DNA of 31,579 nt, taken from contig DMDA01000018.1 of NCBI GenBank assembly GCA_003451595.1, positions 1 to 31,579 of the forward strand, in the 5' to 3' direction. Every line of letters starts with the position of its first letter. Within the stretch, counting starts at the first letter, position 1. A program made the position numbers and the translations under genes. Shown here in pieces: positions 12,001-20,391 of this stretch. The stretch comes from Chloroflexota bacterium (GTDB lineage: Bacteria > Chloroflexota > Anaerolineae > Caldilineales > Caldilineaceae). The notes below the pieces were generated by a model. That model was not told the origin of the DNA. It saw nothing but the letters and a program-made list of their open reading frames with translations, and did no database searches.

Positions 12001-15000
12001 CGGCACACTGATGACATACACGCTGGTTATTACCAATCGCGGGCCTGGCGTTGCCAACGCAGTGCAGATCGTGGACGCCTTGCCCTATGAAATCATTGGG
12101 CTGAGCGTCAGCAGTTCGCAGGGTGTGTGCAACAATAGTGTGGTTTGTCAGCTCGGTGATCTGGCGGCACAAGCCAGCGCGACGGTCACTATCACCGGCT
12201 GGGCGCGTACGGAGACGGTCAGCGACACGGCTGTGCTCAACACCGCCTCCGTCAGCAGCAATAACATCGAACTGAATCCGGTGGACAATGTCGATACATT
12301 GACGACGACGATCGGCGCCGAGACGCTGATGACCATCGAGAAGTCGGCGCAACCTGCTGTTGTCTCTCCAGGCAGCGCACTCAGCTATCGCATCCTGGTG
12401 CGCAACATCGGTCCCAGCCTGGCGCGCAATGTCGTGATGACCGACTTGCTGCCTGTCGAGCTGGAATCGCCGCAGCTTTCCAGCACACGTGGCTACTGCG
12501 TTGCGGACACTTGCTACCTCGGCGACGTGCCGCCAGGCGAGATCGTCACAATCCTGGTGTTGGGGAACGCCTCGTTGGCCGCCACGGTCAGCTTCACCAA
12601 CACGGCGCTGTTGACCACGACCACCGCTCTCGATCCGGCGAGCGTCATGCAGGCGCAGGTGCGCACCGATGTCGGTGACAACGCCGATTTGATCATGTTC
12701 AAGTGGGCGCCAGCGACAGTTTCCGCTGGTTCGCCAATCAGCTACATCCTGACAGTGCGCAATGCCGGTCCCTCGACCGCTGTCAACGTTCAGGTGCAAG
12801 ACGCACTGCCGCCTAGCGTCCTCGTGGCAGATTACGGCGGCTGTGTCAGTAGCGGCCCCACAGCGGTGCTCTGTCCCCCCACGGCCATCCCGACGTTGAC
12901 TGCCGGCGCAGAGATCAGTTGGACACTCGTCGTCTCCACCAACAGCGATTTGCCGGTCGGCACCACGCTGCAGAACCGGGCGACCGTCAGCAGCGAGACG
13001 CCCGACCCCAACCCCGTCAATAACTCGACGAGCGTAGAGACGAGCATCATTGGCCGCTCTGATCTGGGGGTGCGCAAAGTTGCATCCTCGCCTGTGGTGG
13101 CGGCCGGCAGTGAATTGACCTACACGATTATACTGACGAATGGCGGTCCATCAGACGCCACGAGTGTGCGCCTGGTCGATATTCTGCCCTCTGAGGTGCG
13201 GTTGTTGCACCCAATCGAGGTGGAACGTTCGAGCCTGCCCGATATACCCGTGATCTGCCTGGATACTGTCTGCGAGACCGGTATGGTCGAAGAAGGCGAG
13301 ATTGTCACCTTCACGCTGCACGTCGTTGTCAACCCGGCGGTAGCGCATCTGACGACTTTCACCAATACAGCGACTGTCTACAGCCCATCCGATCCGGACT
13401 TCAGCAACAACGTGGCGCGCACGCCGGTGCTCGCCGAACGTGAGTCGACGCTGCTCATCACGAAGCGCGCTACACCTGACCCGGCGATCACCGGCGCACC
13501 GCTGACCTACCAGATCGTAGTGCATAACAACGGGCCGAGCACGGCGGACGGTGTGCTAGTCGGCGACCTGTTGCCAGGAGGCTTCACCGTGACCAGCGTG
13601 AGCAGCAGTCAGGGTGCGTGTGCAAGCCTGCCGTGTGCAGTCGGCAGCCTGCCCCCCGGCGGCGAGGCTACGATCACCGTTGTTGGCACGGTGGATCCGC
13701 TACAAGCCGCACCGCTGGTCAATACGGCGGCGGTTACGGCGACGACGCCGCTCACCAATACCGACCTCTCCTGGGTGACGATCACAACGACGGTCAGCGC
13801 GCTGGCGAATCTCAGCCTGCTGCTCGACAGTACGCCGACAGCCATCGCCGGTCTAACGGCGACGGTGCAGGCGCAGGTGATCAACCTGGGACCCTCGTCG
13901 GCGGTGGGGACAGTCGTGACGCTGACGCTGCCACCGGGAACCAGCTATCAAGACGTGGAGCTGCCGCCCAACTGGTACGTTACGCCCAATCCTGACAACA
14001 CGGTCACACTGACGACGACGGAGATTCTGCTACCGGGCGCCATTGCACCGCTGCTGCTGCATGTCGCTCTGGACCCGGCGATCCCGCCAGGCAGCAGCAT
14101 CGCGTTCACCGGCGAGGTGACGTCGCTGACGCCCGATCAGGACCCGACGCAGAATCATGCCACCGCCGACACCAGCATCATCGCCGCCGCCGATCTTGCC
14201 GTTTACAAAATTGGTCCGGAGGCAGTGATGGCTGGCGCACAGGTGACCTACATCATCACAGCGGAGAATCGCGGCCCGTCCGCGGCCAGCGTGCGCGACC
14301 TTAAGGATGCGCTGCCAGCCGGGATCACGCTGCAGGCGGCGACGCTCACAGTCGCCGGCGCCGGTGTGACCGCCTGCGTGGACGCCATCTGTCAGGTGCA
14401 GCGCCCGATCACGGTCGGCGAGACCATCACTATGACCGTTGTCGGCGTAGTCGATCCAGCGCTGATGGAGGGAGCGCTGCTCACCAACACGGCCACGATC
14501 TTCGCCGAGAATCTGACGCCTGACCCGGACGAGAGCAACAATCAGGCGCTACACGTAGCCCCAGTTACGACGCTGGCGCAGATCGGCATCGACAAGTACG
14601 ATCTGACTGACCCGGTGGCGCCAGATGGCCTGCTGGTATACGTGCTAGTCGTCACTAACACCGGACCGAGCCTGGCGCGCAACGTGGTCGTCACCGACAC
14701 ACTGCCGCCGCATGTGACCTATCACAGTACGACGGGGACGTGCACGGAATCTACACCGGGCACAGTCGCCTGCACCGTCGGCGACCTGGCGGCAGGGGCG
14801 CGCACGAGCTTCCTGATCGTGGTTAAGGTAGATGCTACGGCGCCCAATGGGGTCATCCTGCGCAACACGGCGATGTTGACCAGCACGACGCCACTCACCA
14901 ACAGCACGCTCTTTGCCGATGAGCCAACGCGTGTGCTACTAAGCGGCGGCCCGCAAGCTGATCTCGAAGTGGTCAAGACGGTGGATCGCATGGTGGTGCA

Positions 15001-17200
15001 AGGTGGCAACGAAGTGACCTTTACGTTGACGATCACCAATCACGGCCCGTCGCCTGTGCGCAACGCACAACTGCTCGACCTGATCCCCACTGGCCTGACG
15101 TTGGTGCGCATCCAGACCAGTCAGGGCTTCTGCAATGCTGGCATCAGTTGTCTACTCGGCGCGCTGGACTTTGGCGTTGACGCCAATGGCGAGCCAATCA
15201 TCGAGGGGACAGCGACGGTGACTGTCGTCGCGCGCGCGGGCGTCGACCTGGCGGATGGCATTGTCCTGACCAACACTGCCTACGTCCAGTCCGAACTGAG
15301 CGACCCGCAGCCCGACAATAATCTTGATGACGCGGCGGTGGAGGTCAGCGCTCAGTATGCCGACGTTGACATCGTCAAGACCGGTGCGCGTTACGCCACC
15401 GCCGGTGAGGTGATGACCTATACGCTCACTGTGAGCAATCGCGGCCCGGCAACTGCCGAGCATGTGACTGTCAGTGACCCGATGCCGGTGGGCGTGCGCT
15501 TTGTTGCAGCGGCGCCGTCACCCTCAGGCGGTACGCTTATGGAACCGGTATGGACGCTAGGTGCGTTGGCCAATGGCGCGACTGTCGCCATCCAGGTGGT
15601 TGTGCAGGTCGATCCGCAGGCGCCGGCGGCGTTGGTCATCGTCAACACGGCCAACGTCACGAGCACGACGCCCGATACGAATCTGGCCAACAACCTGTCT
15701 GCGTGGACGACGCAGAGCTACGGCGCCGCCGATCTGGAGGTGATCAAGACGGCTGATCGCACCGTCGTCTTTGGCGACGAAACGATTCTGTACACGATCA
15801 CAGTCAATAACCATGGCCCATCGCTCTCGGATCGGGTCGATGTCAAGGAGTTGATCCCTCCGGGCACTGAGCTGGTGTCGTTGGGTGCATCGCAGGGTGT
15901 CTGCGTCAGCGCCATCTGTCAGGTTGGCAACATCCCGGTAGGCGAGCCGGTAGTCATCACTGCGGCCGTGCACGTCATCAGCCCGACCTTCCCGCCGGGT
16001 ACAGTGTTGACCAACACAGCGGCAGCTTTCACCAATACGCCCGACCCGAACCCCGACAACAACACCGACGACAACGGTGTGATGGTTGGCCCGGTGGTGA
16101 ATCTGGCCGCGCTCAAGACCAGCGTTGCTCAGACCGCAACAGTAGGCACGGTGATCTCCTTCACGCTGACAGTCACAAACTATGGCCCCTCGGACGCACC
16201 CTCGATCATCATAACGGATCATCTGCCTTACCGCTTCACCTACCTGTGGTCGACGGCAGTGAATGGATGCCGGATGCTGGACGACATGACGATGCTCTGC
16301 GACGCTGGTCCGTTGGCGGCAAATCGTGCACTGCACGTGGATGCCTACTTCTTTATCAGTTCTATCGGCTACGGCACAGTGCGAAATGTCATGGCGGCAG
16401 GCGCGCCTGGCGCCTACGACGGAGAAGGTGAAGCGGGGTCGGAGATCGAGCTGCCTACCAACCCGGTGCCGACAGCGCTGCTGCTGGAAAGTTACACGCT
16501 GAGCAAGACGGAGACTTCACTAGTCCTGCAGTGGAAGACGGTAAGTGAATTCAGGACAGCGGGCTTCCGTCTGTGGCGCAGCGAGTCGCCTGATCGGGGG
16601 CAGGCGATCCTGCTGACGCCCGATATGATTCCTGCGCGTGGTGTGGGTAGCTTCTACGCATATGAGGACTTTAGTGTGCGCAGAGGCGTGACCTACTGGT
16701 ACTGGCTCCAGGAGATTACGACCGATGGCGGCGGCTGGGAGTACAGCGTGCTCTCAGGGCGCATCGGCGACATCAACCTCTACCTGCCCGCCATCCTGAA
16801 CGGCTTCGGAGCGACGGCGGTGGACGCTCCCACTGCCGCCGATGTCGCTTCTCTGACCGCCACGCCGACTGCAATGCCGACAGAGACGCCGACTGCAGTG
16901 CCGACAGAGACGCCGACTGCAATGCCGACAGAGACGCCGACGGTGGCGCCCACCGCAACACCGTCGGCTTTCCCAACACCTCAGGCGGCTCTGCTCACTA
17001 CGCCATCGTCGGCGCCGGATACGCCAACGCCCACTGCTGCACCGCTGGCAACCCCGGCGCCGATCGATACGCCCACTGCGCCGCCTATCAACGGTGATGA
17101 CACAGCGGCTGGCGATGCAATCCTGCCAACGCTGCCGGCGCCTTTGCTGCCCATCATGATGACGCCCACGCCGCCGGAGGTTGCGCCCACCACGCACTGA
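20..17200 (+). CDS. Giant secreted DUF11-repeat surface protein, 5' truncated
   Basis: One frame stays open from the contig edge to a TGA at 17198-17200, giving about 5,726 genuine residues. The true start and any signal peptide lie off the window; the GTG at base 5 belongs to the adapter. From the N-terminus I see part of a DUF11 domain, then a jelly-roll (laminin-G/concanavalin-like) domain near nt 350-895. Four DUF11-type domains follow, then a second jelly-roll near nt 2660-3190, then about 35 more DUF11 domains to about 16440. A fibronectin-III-like domain (about 16440-16770), YLPAI (from 16781) and a Thr/Pro-rich tail end the protein. Each DUF11 unit has a V-T-Y-T-L strand, an NTGPS-like turn, a D-x-LP-x-G motif and a terminal NTA-x-V. 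Most carry two cysteines, suggesting intradomain disulphides outside the cell. No LPXTG motif or C-terminal membrane helix is visible. A surface stalk, adhesin or sheath role is inference. Confidence 0.93.
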   Translation, partial: GFVTATLFLDQDLDETPVSSLRAPTSAPIALASGDIVWNLGDLTGSALMTGVITAVVQNLITTTFQSVVLTNTAQLTYRDDGQSYAFVDTAPVTVTEPILHIGKRYVTADACIASLFEDNFNDGDAGGWTTSSGSWSVVDNTYSVATTGAALARAGATTWSDYSYSAMLYSGDADGGDIGLVFRAQSATQYYRFRWNRNAAGDAGSYVVERVNGGVTTIGSAAGTFYDLNRWYHVEVRVSGGNIQVFIDGAPALNVTDAAPTWSTGNVGFYANGQSAAFFDNAFVTRYEEAGCTVGAGDLVTYTLTISNQGMSMGHDLVITDVIPTGTSLYTYTFASDDTGAAITGEPATIPGATGALTWTVNRLAAIDPFVTNQHTAITLTVVLSVSPTIPAASLLTNQAALTYDSQAGSGPIGVAREYSGGSHSTTVQTVDPPGLSKVVAPFTATIGQIVVYTITVPSTPITAALTNITVTDEIKVNLRVTETAIVANPQLVDPQVIFSGQQVTATFTRIEAGAQAQIVVTGVVSNTAINQDGVVVTNTARLHYTDGIGTVGTSRVLTSNQVSTELVEPVLQIQKAATPATGLRAGDIVTYALTVRHAPTSRSTAYDVVVTDVVPSVLEYTSGSLTVTTPTGQVISTTVGNSLTITVTEYPTPSTPMYITYTATVIQSAEPRSTYTNTAFVRYISLPGTPDARTGSGVGVNDYVTSTQATIQTAPLAVDKRLDYPNSYYSIGDLITYTVLITLPVGTTRNLVVTDTVPAGLLYVAPTSTVLVTATPNITLTYAITPSTGDGATSSQAILTLLEPVNNTTGASAVLTWTMQLIVVNDASRTVNYNGAVKTNAVALTYRNAQNQTFSLSDTSEPATIYEPLLHIGKSYVTDDACAATLLQDNFNSGSILNWTASGGAWTPTAGWVRAPASGASMLTRNAASLANFSYSAIVSATSTTGSIGLVFRVQDANNYYRFVWTGTSPHYRLERISGGTSSTVATADSAAFVANRWYHFEVRAVGNQFTIFRDGQQILSGSDSTFASGSVGFYVSNNNAAFDDVLVTRMGDDGCVVDVGDLITYTLTISNQNRLTGYNLVVTDVLPAHMTYVASSFASNDPNATLTVSPSPGDTGVLVWQMNQLTATTPFDPLAHAWAVITLTARVLDDVSAGVRLTNQALLAYDSMAGTGPVGVERTYSGGSHSTAVRTADAALIKSSYPLVSTIGETFRYTLTFPGASGSGGIAANLYTVTLTDSLPAGFRIVEPVNVEVIVDPPANIAPAGIDTSRSTTKTLLVDVTTVPSYTQVTAVITAVVENTLMNQDSVNYTNTATLGWSDAAGNPVSPVTSNVVTNTVVEPLLIIEKSAFPTNVRPGDTVFYTLRIYHAPTSTVPAYNVLISDTLNSWLSYISGSWEANNDPYSVAATGSYTVMLPNLQAYFPVIGTAQTVANPLILRYQAVVEIDTPASTIITNVADVQWTSLLTDTYSQGEIRDGSGGVNDYYAEDEAQVSLDQFTITKGGPLTVTAGSMVTYVIQVSNGSPITGTNARVVDTISFRVSEITGTFSTDLTSGSCGAVTAVAQGSRIECQLGNMPPNSSGVVTITGRIDPETPDGALIDDYAQFFITDSNGVEQERTDEAESQVETSTDLAIQKDGPTTANAGELITYTLVVTNTGPSTARGVDAKDILPAGLSFVAGSTTAGACTSSICQIGDMQPGQVVTMVITASVGSNVTGVITNTAQVFSATDDPNQSNNRDTATTTVSAFTTIHVAKVDMTDPVYAGNTYFYQVTVTNTGPAQANNVVITDILPAHVIFEGASPGCTYASGRVTCAAGDLVPGEWFGVLINVRVPTTITDGTRVTNTATITTSTSVQADSVLTATEPTLLRQAVNNPTDLAIAKRVTPASVTAGLSGGNLVTYTLHVTNTGVATTTAVQVTDLYPQNFTLLSATTSLPITRAQCSNGGVCAIDELGIGASAVITLVFSVPASVVTGTYTNTAHVSSASEEINLANNTASVPVTVLNSVTLQIAKSAAPNPATPGSDLSYTILVTNTGPSDATNVTLSDTLPVGFTPDVILSSQGGCASFPCNLGTLAPNAHAWVTINGRIAASVTSAGQISNTARVTSTQTPAAVTATVTPTIALVADVGVTKQAPANALPGQTIVYTLTVRNLGPSVATSTRVTDTLPLSVTFSSASAGCTHASGVVGCTLGDLSAGAVQTIRITATVAANVYPGTSLENTATITSTSSDPNLLNNDAVADTTVLAAANVTINKTQVTANPITAGSLVTYILTINNTGPGMARAVDVKDQLPAGMMLERISASDGGVCGGTVCQFGDLAVNATRTVTVVARVGSNVTAASLTNTAGVYSVDDTTPATTTVATNITTSADVAVTKVDLNDPVGPTEELLYQIVVVNNGPSDAQNVVVTDTLDSNVSFINASSGCTLNGAAVVCSVGTLAANTSASYLLVVRVSDVATGTVLTNGVVVTTTTSDPTPANNSASITTTVQQEFGPTADVGIVKSGSASVVAGENVTYTLSVTNAGPQAATNVRVLELVPAGTTVVSMTPVNPGAEDEYCSLGGACYLGTVDSGTTAVITVVLRVNSDYTGGSLVNSAQVSADQRDPVQSNNYDDFTTSVSQSADLAVAKTSLMNPAYAGQEILYQIVVTNTGPSAAQNAVITDTLPTGTSYSGSSVFCTESAGVVRCEVGDLAAGATTAVLVQVRASAALTDSASVTNTVRTSSATTDPVSGNNSFTTTTTVNQASGSVVDLAISKDATASVIAGERVTYTLVITNNGPATATAVSVVDALPADVSFVSAAANISATCNSGVTCLLGDLGVNAPVTITIVGVVASDVMSGTTLVNRAQVASANPESDPVNNTASASTGVTVDDELSIRKVGPATVRPEQAIAYQIVVSNTGSSDATNVVVSDTLPSGVENAIAAASQGNCTIVGNLLTCTIARLAAGEQLFIAVNGYVSRSASGSLVNTASVTSAADPTGASDTATTSVIASADLQLMKQAPATAAPGDTVVYTLTLRNLGPITAAGVEIVDTLPAGVSFSSASDGCINASGVVTCAISDLSADTTVVYTIAVTVDAGVVTGISLENVASASTDTPDPNPLNNVATADTSIIGAASFAIIKEQVAPTGAVTAGSLVTYTITFTNTGPGTARMVDVKDQLPVGLNLISASAGIYGFCSGALCQFGSLPVGATRTMTIVAQVASDLTTDIVTNVAAVYSVDAGDPYTATVTTPITTAAALDVSKTALNNPVYAGGVAFYQIVVVNNGPSDAQEVVITDTLPVSMTYAGGDAACSAAGQAITCAIGSLPAGGSRSLLIQANVERLAVDGLTLTNLVTATSPTSGAPVTATAAITVVQPTGGDADLAIRKDGPSTVMAGEWITYTLVVTNYGPAGATDVQVVDALPAGVRFVGAVASQGVCATGVSCQLADLPLAATATITVVGIVESNIISGATLVNVARVDAANADPVSDNNQATTNTSVQAEAQLTLVKDVTPATTTPGAAITYRIIVTNSGPSTARTVVVTDILPVELGSATVSSSQGACTGFPCVLGDIAPGGSATILVNAVVAQGVTSLFTNTASLSTATALAAGSITSDDATVNVTALADLLLNLASTPTTVAGESAVVTATVSNLGPSAAEDAVVTITLPAGASYDAASLPTGWYVAAVVGDTVVLTTSDPLTANTTVALPITVNISSTVPPGSSLQFSGEVGAVTGDTNPVNNRSNADLSVIGQADLVVSKSGPVTATAGTTVTYTVLVTNTGPTAAVLRDIKDTLPAGVSLVSASLIRRDGSSTACAAGICQAAGTLAVDEVVTMTVVGLVAANTPVGSVLTNTAIAFTDGVTPDPNPANNQASVTTTVETTATLRVTKVAFNNPVYAGDVIFYQVVVYNDGPSDAQNVIITDTLPVSTTYVGGDAACTHAAGVVTCNVGTLAVNGSRTLQIQARTDAAAAHGLIVTNVVTATSPTASTPVTATVAVTIQQPVFGAVDLVIDKAGPVTATAGTLMTYTLVITNRGPGVANAVQIVDALPYEIIGLSVSSSQGVCNNSVVCQLGDLAAQASATVTITGWARTETVSDTAVLNTASVSSNNIELNPVDNVDTLTTTIGAETLMTIEKSAQPAVVSPGSALSYRILVRNIGPSLARNVVMTDLLPVELESPQLSSTRGYCVADTCYLGDVPPGEIVTILVLGNASLAATVSFTNTALLTTTTALDPASVMQAQVRTDVGDNADLIMFKWAPATVSAGSPISYILTVRNAGPSTAVNVQVQDALPPSVLVADYGGCVSSGPTAVLCPPTAIPTLTAGAEISWTLVVSTNSDLPVGTTLQNRATVSSETPDPNPVNNSTSVETSIIGRSDLGVRKVASSPVVAAGSELTYTIILTNGGPSDATSVRLVDILPSEVRLLHPIEVERSSLPDIPVICLDTVCETGMVEEGEIVTFTLHVVVNPAVAHLTTFTNTATVYSPSDPDFSNNVARTPVLAERESTLLITKRATPDPAITGAPLTYQIVVHNNGPSTADGVLVGDLLPGGFTVTSVSSSQGACASLPCAVGSLPPGGEATITVVGTVDPLQAAPLVNTAAVTATTPLTNTDLSWVTITTTVSALANLSLLLDSTPTAIAGLTATVQAQVINLGPSSAVGTVVTLTLPPGTSYQDVELPPNWYVTPNPDNTVTLTTTEILLPGAIAPLLLHVALDPAIPPGSSIAFTGEVTSLTPDQDPTQNHATADTSIIAAADLAVYKIGPEAVMAGAQVTYIITAENRGPSAASVRDLKDALPAGITLQAATLTVAGAGVTACVDAICQVQRPITVGETITMTVVGVVDPALMEGALLTNTATIFAENLTPDPDESNNQALHVAPVTTLAQIGIDKYDLTDPVAPDGLLVYVLVVTNTGPSLARNVVVTDTLPPHVTYHSTTGTCTESTPGTVACTVGDLAAGARTSFLIVVKVDATAPNGVILRNTAMLTSTTPLTNSTLFADEPTRVLLSGGPQADLEVVKTVDRMVVQGGNEVTFTLTITNHGPSPVRNAQLLDLIPTGLTLVRIQTSQGFCNAGISCLLGALDFGVDANGEPIIEGTATVTVVARAGVDLADGIVLTNTAYVQSELSDPQPDNNLDDAAVEVSAQYADVDIVKTGARYATAGEVMTYTLTVSNRGPATAEHVTVSDPMPVGVRFVAAAPSPSGGTLMEPVWTLGALANGATVAIQVVVQVDPQAPAALVIVNTANVTSTTPDTNLANNLSAWTTQSYGAADLEVIKTADRTVVFGDETILYTITVNNHGPSLSDRVDVKELIPPGTELVSLGASQGVCVSAICQVGNIPVGEPVVITAAVHVISPTFPPGTVLTNTAAAFTNTPDPNPDNNTDDNGVMVGPVVNLAALKTSVAQTATVGTVISFTLTVTNYGPSDAPSIIITDHLPYRFTYLWSTAVNGCRMLDDMTMLCDAGPLAANRALHVDAYFFISSIGYGTVRNVMAAGAPGAYDGEGEAGSEIELPTNPVPTALLLESYTLSKTETSLVLQWKTVSEFRTAGFRLWRSESPDRGQAILLTPDMIPARGVGSFYAYEDFSVRRGVTYWYWLQEITTDGGGWEYSVLSGRIGDINLYLPAILNGFGATAVDAPTAADVASLTATPTAMPTETPTAVPTETPTAMPTETPTVAPTATPSAFPTPQAALLTTPSSAPDTPTPTAAPLATPAPIDTPTAPPINGDDTAAGDAILPTLPAPLLPIMMTPTPPEVAPTTH
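350..895 (+). other. Jelly-roll (LamG/concanavalin-like) domain 1 of the giant protein
   Basis: The translation begins with a DNFNDG-type strand. It continues with features typical of carbohydrate-binding or LamG-like beta sandwiches: GLVFRAQ, YYRFRW, NRWYHVEVRV and GNVGFY. It interrupts the DUF11 series and is flanked by cysteines at both ends (DAC before it, GC after it). It is matched by a second copy near 2660-3190, which shares DNFN, GLVFRVQ, NYYRF, NRWYHFEVR and GSVGFY. Ligand binding is plausible for this fold but not shown by the sequence. Confidence 0.7.
2660..3190 (+). other. Jelly-roll (LamG/concanavalin-like) domain 2 of the giant protein
   Basis: This is the second copy of the domain at about 350-895, with the same ordered motifs: DNFNSG, GLVFRVQ, NNYYRF, NRWYHFEVR and GSVGFYV. 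The phrase before it (EPLLHIGKSYVTDDAC) parallels the one before copy 1 (EPILHIGKRYVTADAC), about 2.3 kb upstream. That places both in one duplicated module rather than as independent insertions. Confidence 0.7.
4910..15363 (+). repeat. Higher-order repeat of five DUF11 domain types
   Basis: I sorted the DUF11 domains by their own signatures. Type D has PGSxLSY and SSQGxC. Type E has ADLxxxKQAP and RNLGPS. Type B has VDVKDxLPAG and xxCQFGxL. Type A has NPVYAG and YQIVV. Type C has DLAIxKDG and AGExVTYT. Approximate domain starts, read in order, are: B 4910, A 5272, C 5648; D 6042, E 6393, B 6760, A 7122, C 7498; A 7877, C 8260; D 8632, E 8987, B 9354, A 9718, C 10090; D 10459, E 10813, B 11200, A 11585, C 11957; D 12326, E 12683, B-like 13058; D 13451, E 13804, B 14191, A 14583, C 14958. 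Complete D-E-B-A-C blocks are 1.83-1.91 kb. The copies have diverged at the DNA level, so the array is old rather than freshly amplified. Confidence 0.75.
16867..16938 (+). repeat. 24-bp tandem repeat, three copies, in the Thr/Pro tail
   Basis: Three consecutive 24-bp units occupy 16867-16890, 16891-16914 and 16915-16938. They differ only at one base (gcaatg versus gcagtg), and a degenerate fourth unit follows. They encode the PTETPTAM/V repeats after the YLPAI motif. Such Thr/Pro stretches are usually extended, often glycosylated linkers. The near identity of the units, unlike the diverged DUF11 domains, suggests recent slippage expansion. Confidence 0.9.
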
Positions 17201-17291
17201 TGGCTTCTCCGGAGCGTCTGTCCGTTGATGAATGTCCAGCATGTCTGTAGACTTGCCGGACGCCCTGCAAGTTGGGGACGCGCATCATCGA

Positions 17292-17339
17292 TCATCGCCT
17301 CTGGCGTGACGCGCCGCCTCGTCACGTCGGAGGCGATGA
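17292..17339. terminator. Long hairpin between convergent genes, likely bidirectional terminator
   Basis: An outer 10-bp perfect inverted repeat (tcatcgcctc at 17292-17301, gaggcgatga at 17330-17339) encloses a perfect 7-bp one (cgtgacg at 17305-17311, cgtcacg at 17320-17326). The three positions between the arms can pair as U-G, G-C and G-U in RNA, giving a nearly continuous 20-bp stem with an 8-nt loop. It lies in the 224-bp gap between the stops of the giant gene (+) and hydA (-). There is no U-tract on either side, so simple intrinsic termination is uncertain. It could instead protect 3' ends or block read-through. Confidence 0.6.
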
Positions 17340-17424
17340 CCTACTTTGCTCTGAACTCGATCGTCAGGCCATGCGTGGACAACAACAAGCTGCGTCTTCT
17401 CCGCACGGCCTGGAGATAGTGCAC

Positions 17425-18703
<1,279 letters not shown>

Positions 18704-18723
<20 letters not shown>

Positions 18724-19495
18724 AGACCTCACTCTCCTTGCGGAATGCTTCACTTCCCGCGTTGTACGTGCGCAGCGCACGCCGGATCGTCTCTGGCTCC
18801 ATGCCAAGCTGTTCGCGCCACCATGCCGTCAGCGCAGCGGTGTTGGGCGTCTCCATCGGACCATAGCAGCCGAAACAGCCGCGCCCATACGCCGGGCAGA
18901 GCGCCTGACAGCCCGCCTGCGTCACCGGCCCCAGACAGGCGATGCCCGCCGACACCATCACGCACGGCGCGCCGCGCAGCTTGCACTCCATACAGACGCT
19001 GTAGGTCGGGATGTTGGGTCTGCGCCCATGCAGATACGCGTTGATCACCTCGACCAGCTGGTATTTGTTGATCGGGCAGCCGCGCAACTCGAAGTCGACA
19101 AAGACGTGCTCGGCGATCGGCGACGAGCGTTTCAGCGTGTCGATGTACTCCGGGTGGGCGTAGACGGCGGTGGTGAACTCGCGCACATCGGCGAAGTTGC
19201 GCAGCGCCTGGATGCCGCCGGCGGTGGCGCATGCGCCGATAGCGATGAGAAACTTCGACGCGTCGCGGATTTCGCGAATGCGTTCGGCGTCGCCCGCTGT
19301 GGTGATCGACCCCTCGACCAGCGACACGTCATACGGTCCTTCCAGCACGGCGCGTGAGGCTTCGAGAAAATAGGCGATCTCGACCTGTCCGGTCACTGCC
19401 AGCAGCTCGTTTTCGCAGTCGAGCAGGCTGAGCTGGCAGCCGTCGCACGAGGCGAATTTCCAGACCGCTAGCCGAGGTTTGTGTTTGGCTGTCAT
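18704..19495 (-). CDS. hydD: Group 3b [NiFe]-hydrogenase small (delta) subunit
   Basis: This electron-transfer subunit of the hydrogenase core has 263 residues from the ATG at 19495. That start follows GGAGGTGTGAG inside the end of hydG and lies one base after the hydG stop. A longer in-frame reading would add about 33 unconserved residues overlapping hydG. Proximal-cluster ligands are visible as C17-x2-C20, C89 (GAC) and C140 (GCP). A second half rich in cysteines (C168, C171, C178, C187, C196, C200, C207, C210) fits two further [4Fe-4S] clusters. There is no twin-arginine signal, which agrees with a cytoplasmic group 3 enzyme rather than a membrane uptake hydrogenase. Confidence 0.93.
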
Positions 19496-19496
19496 C

Positions 19497-20375
<879 letters not shown>

Positions 20376-20391
20376 AGGTCTCCCTCCTTCC

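Noticed and set aside
10028..12799. A 923-codon open frame on the - strand inside the giant gene
   Set aside because: It is the mirror of a GC-rich, Thr/Val/Asn-rich repeat gene. Codon choice there avoids stops in one antisense frame; the product is His/Arg/Gly-rich with no domain, and similar frames recur wherever the repeat does (137-1816, 4739-6565).
4910..15363. Assembly artefact from collapsed or duplicated reads as the cause of the long repeat
   Set aside because: The blocks differ at many positions and the frame stays open for 17 kb, which spurious duplication would not give; unequal collapse of one block cannot be excluded without long reads.
16867..16938. CRISPR-like array
   Set aside because: The 24-bp units are directly abutting with no spacers and encode a Thr/Pro linker in frame.
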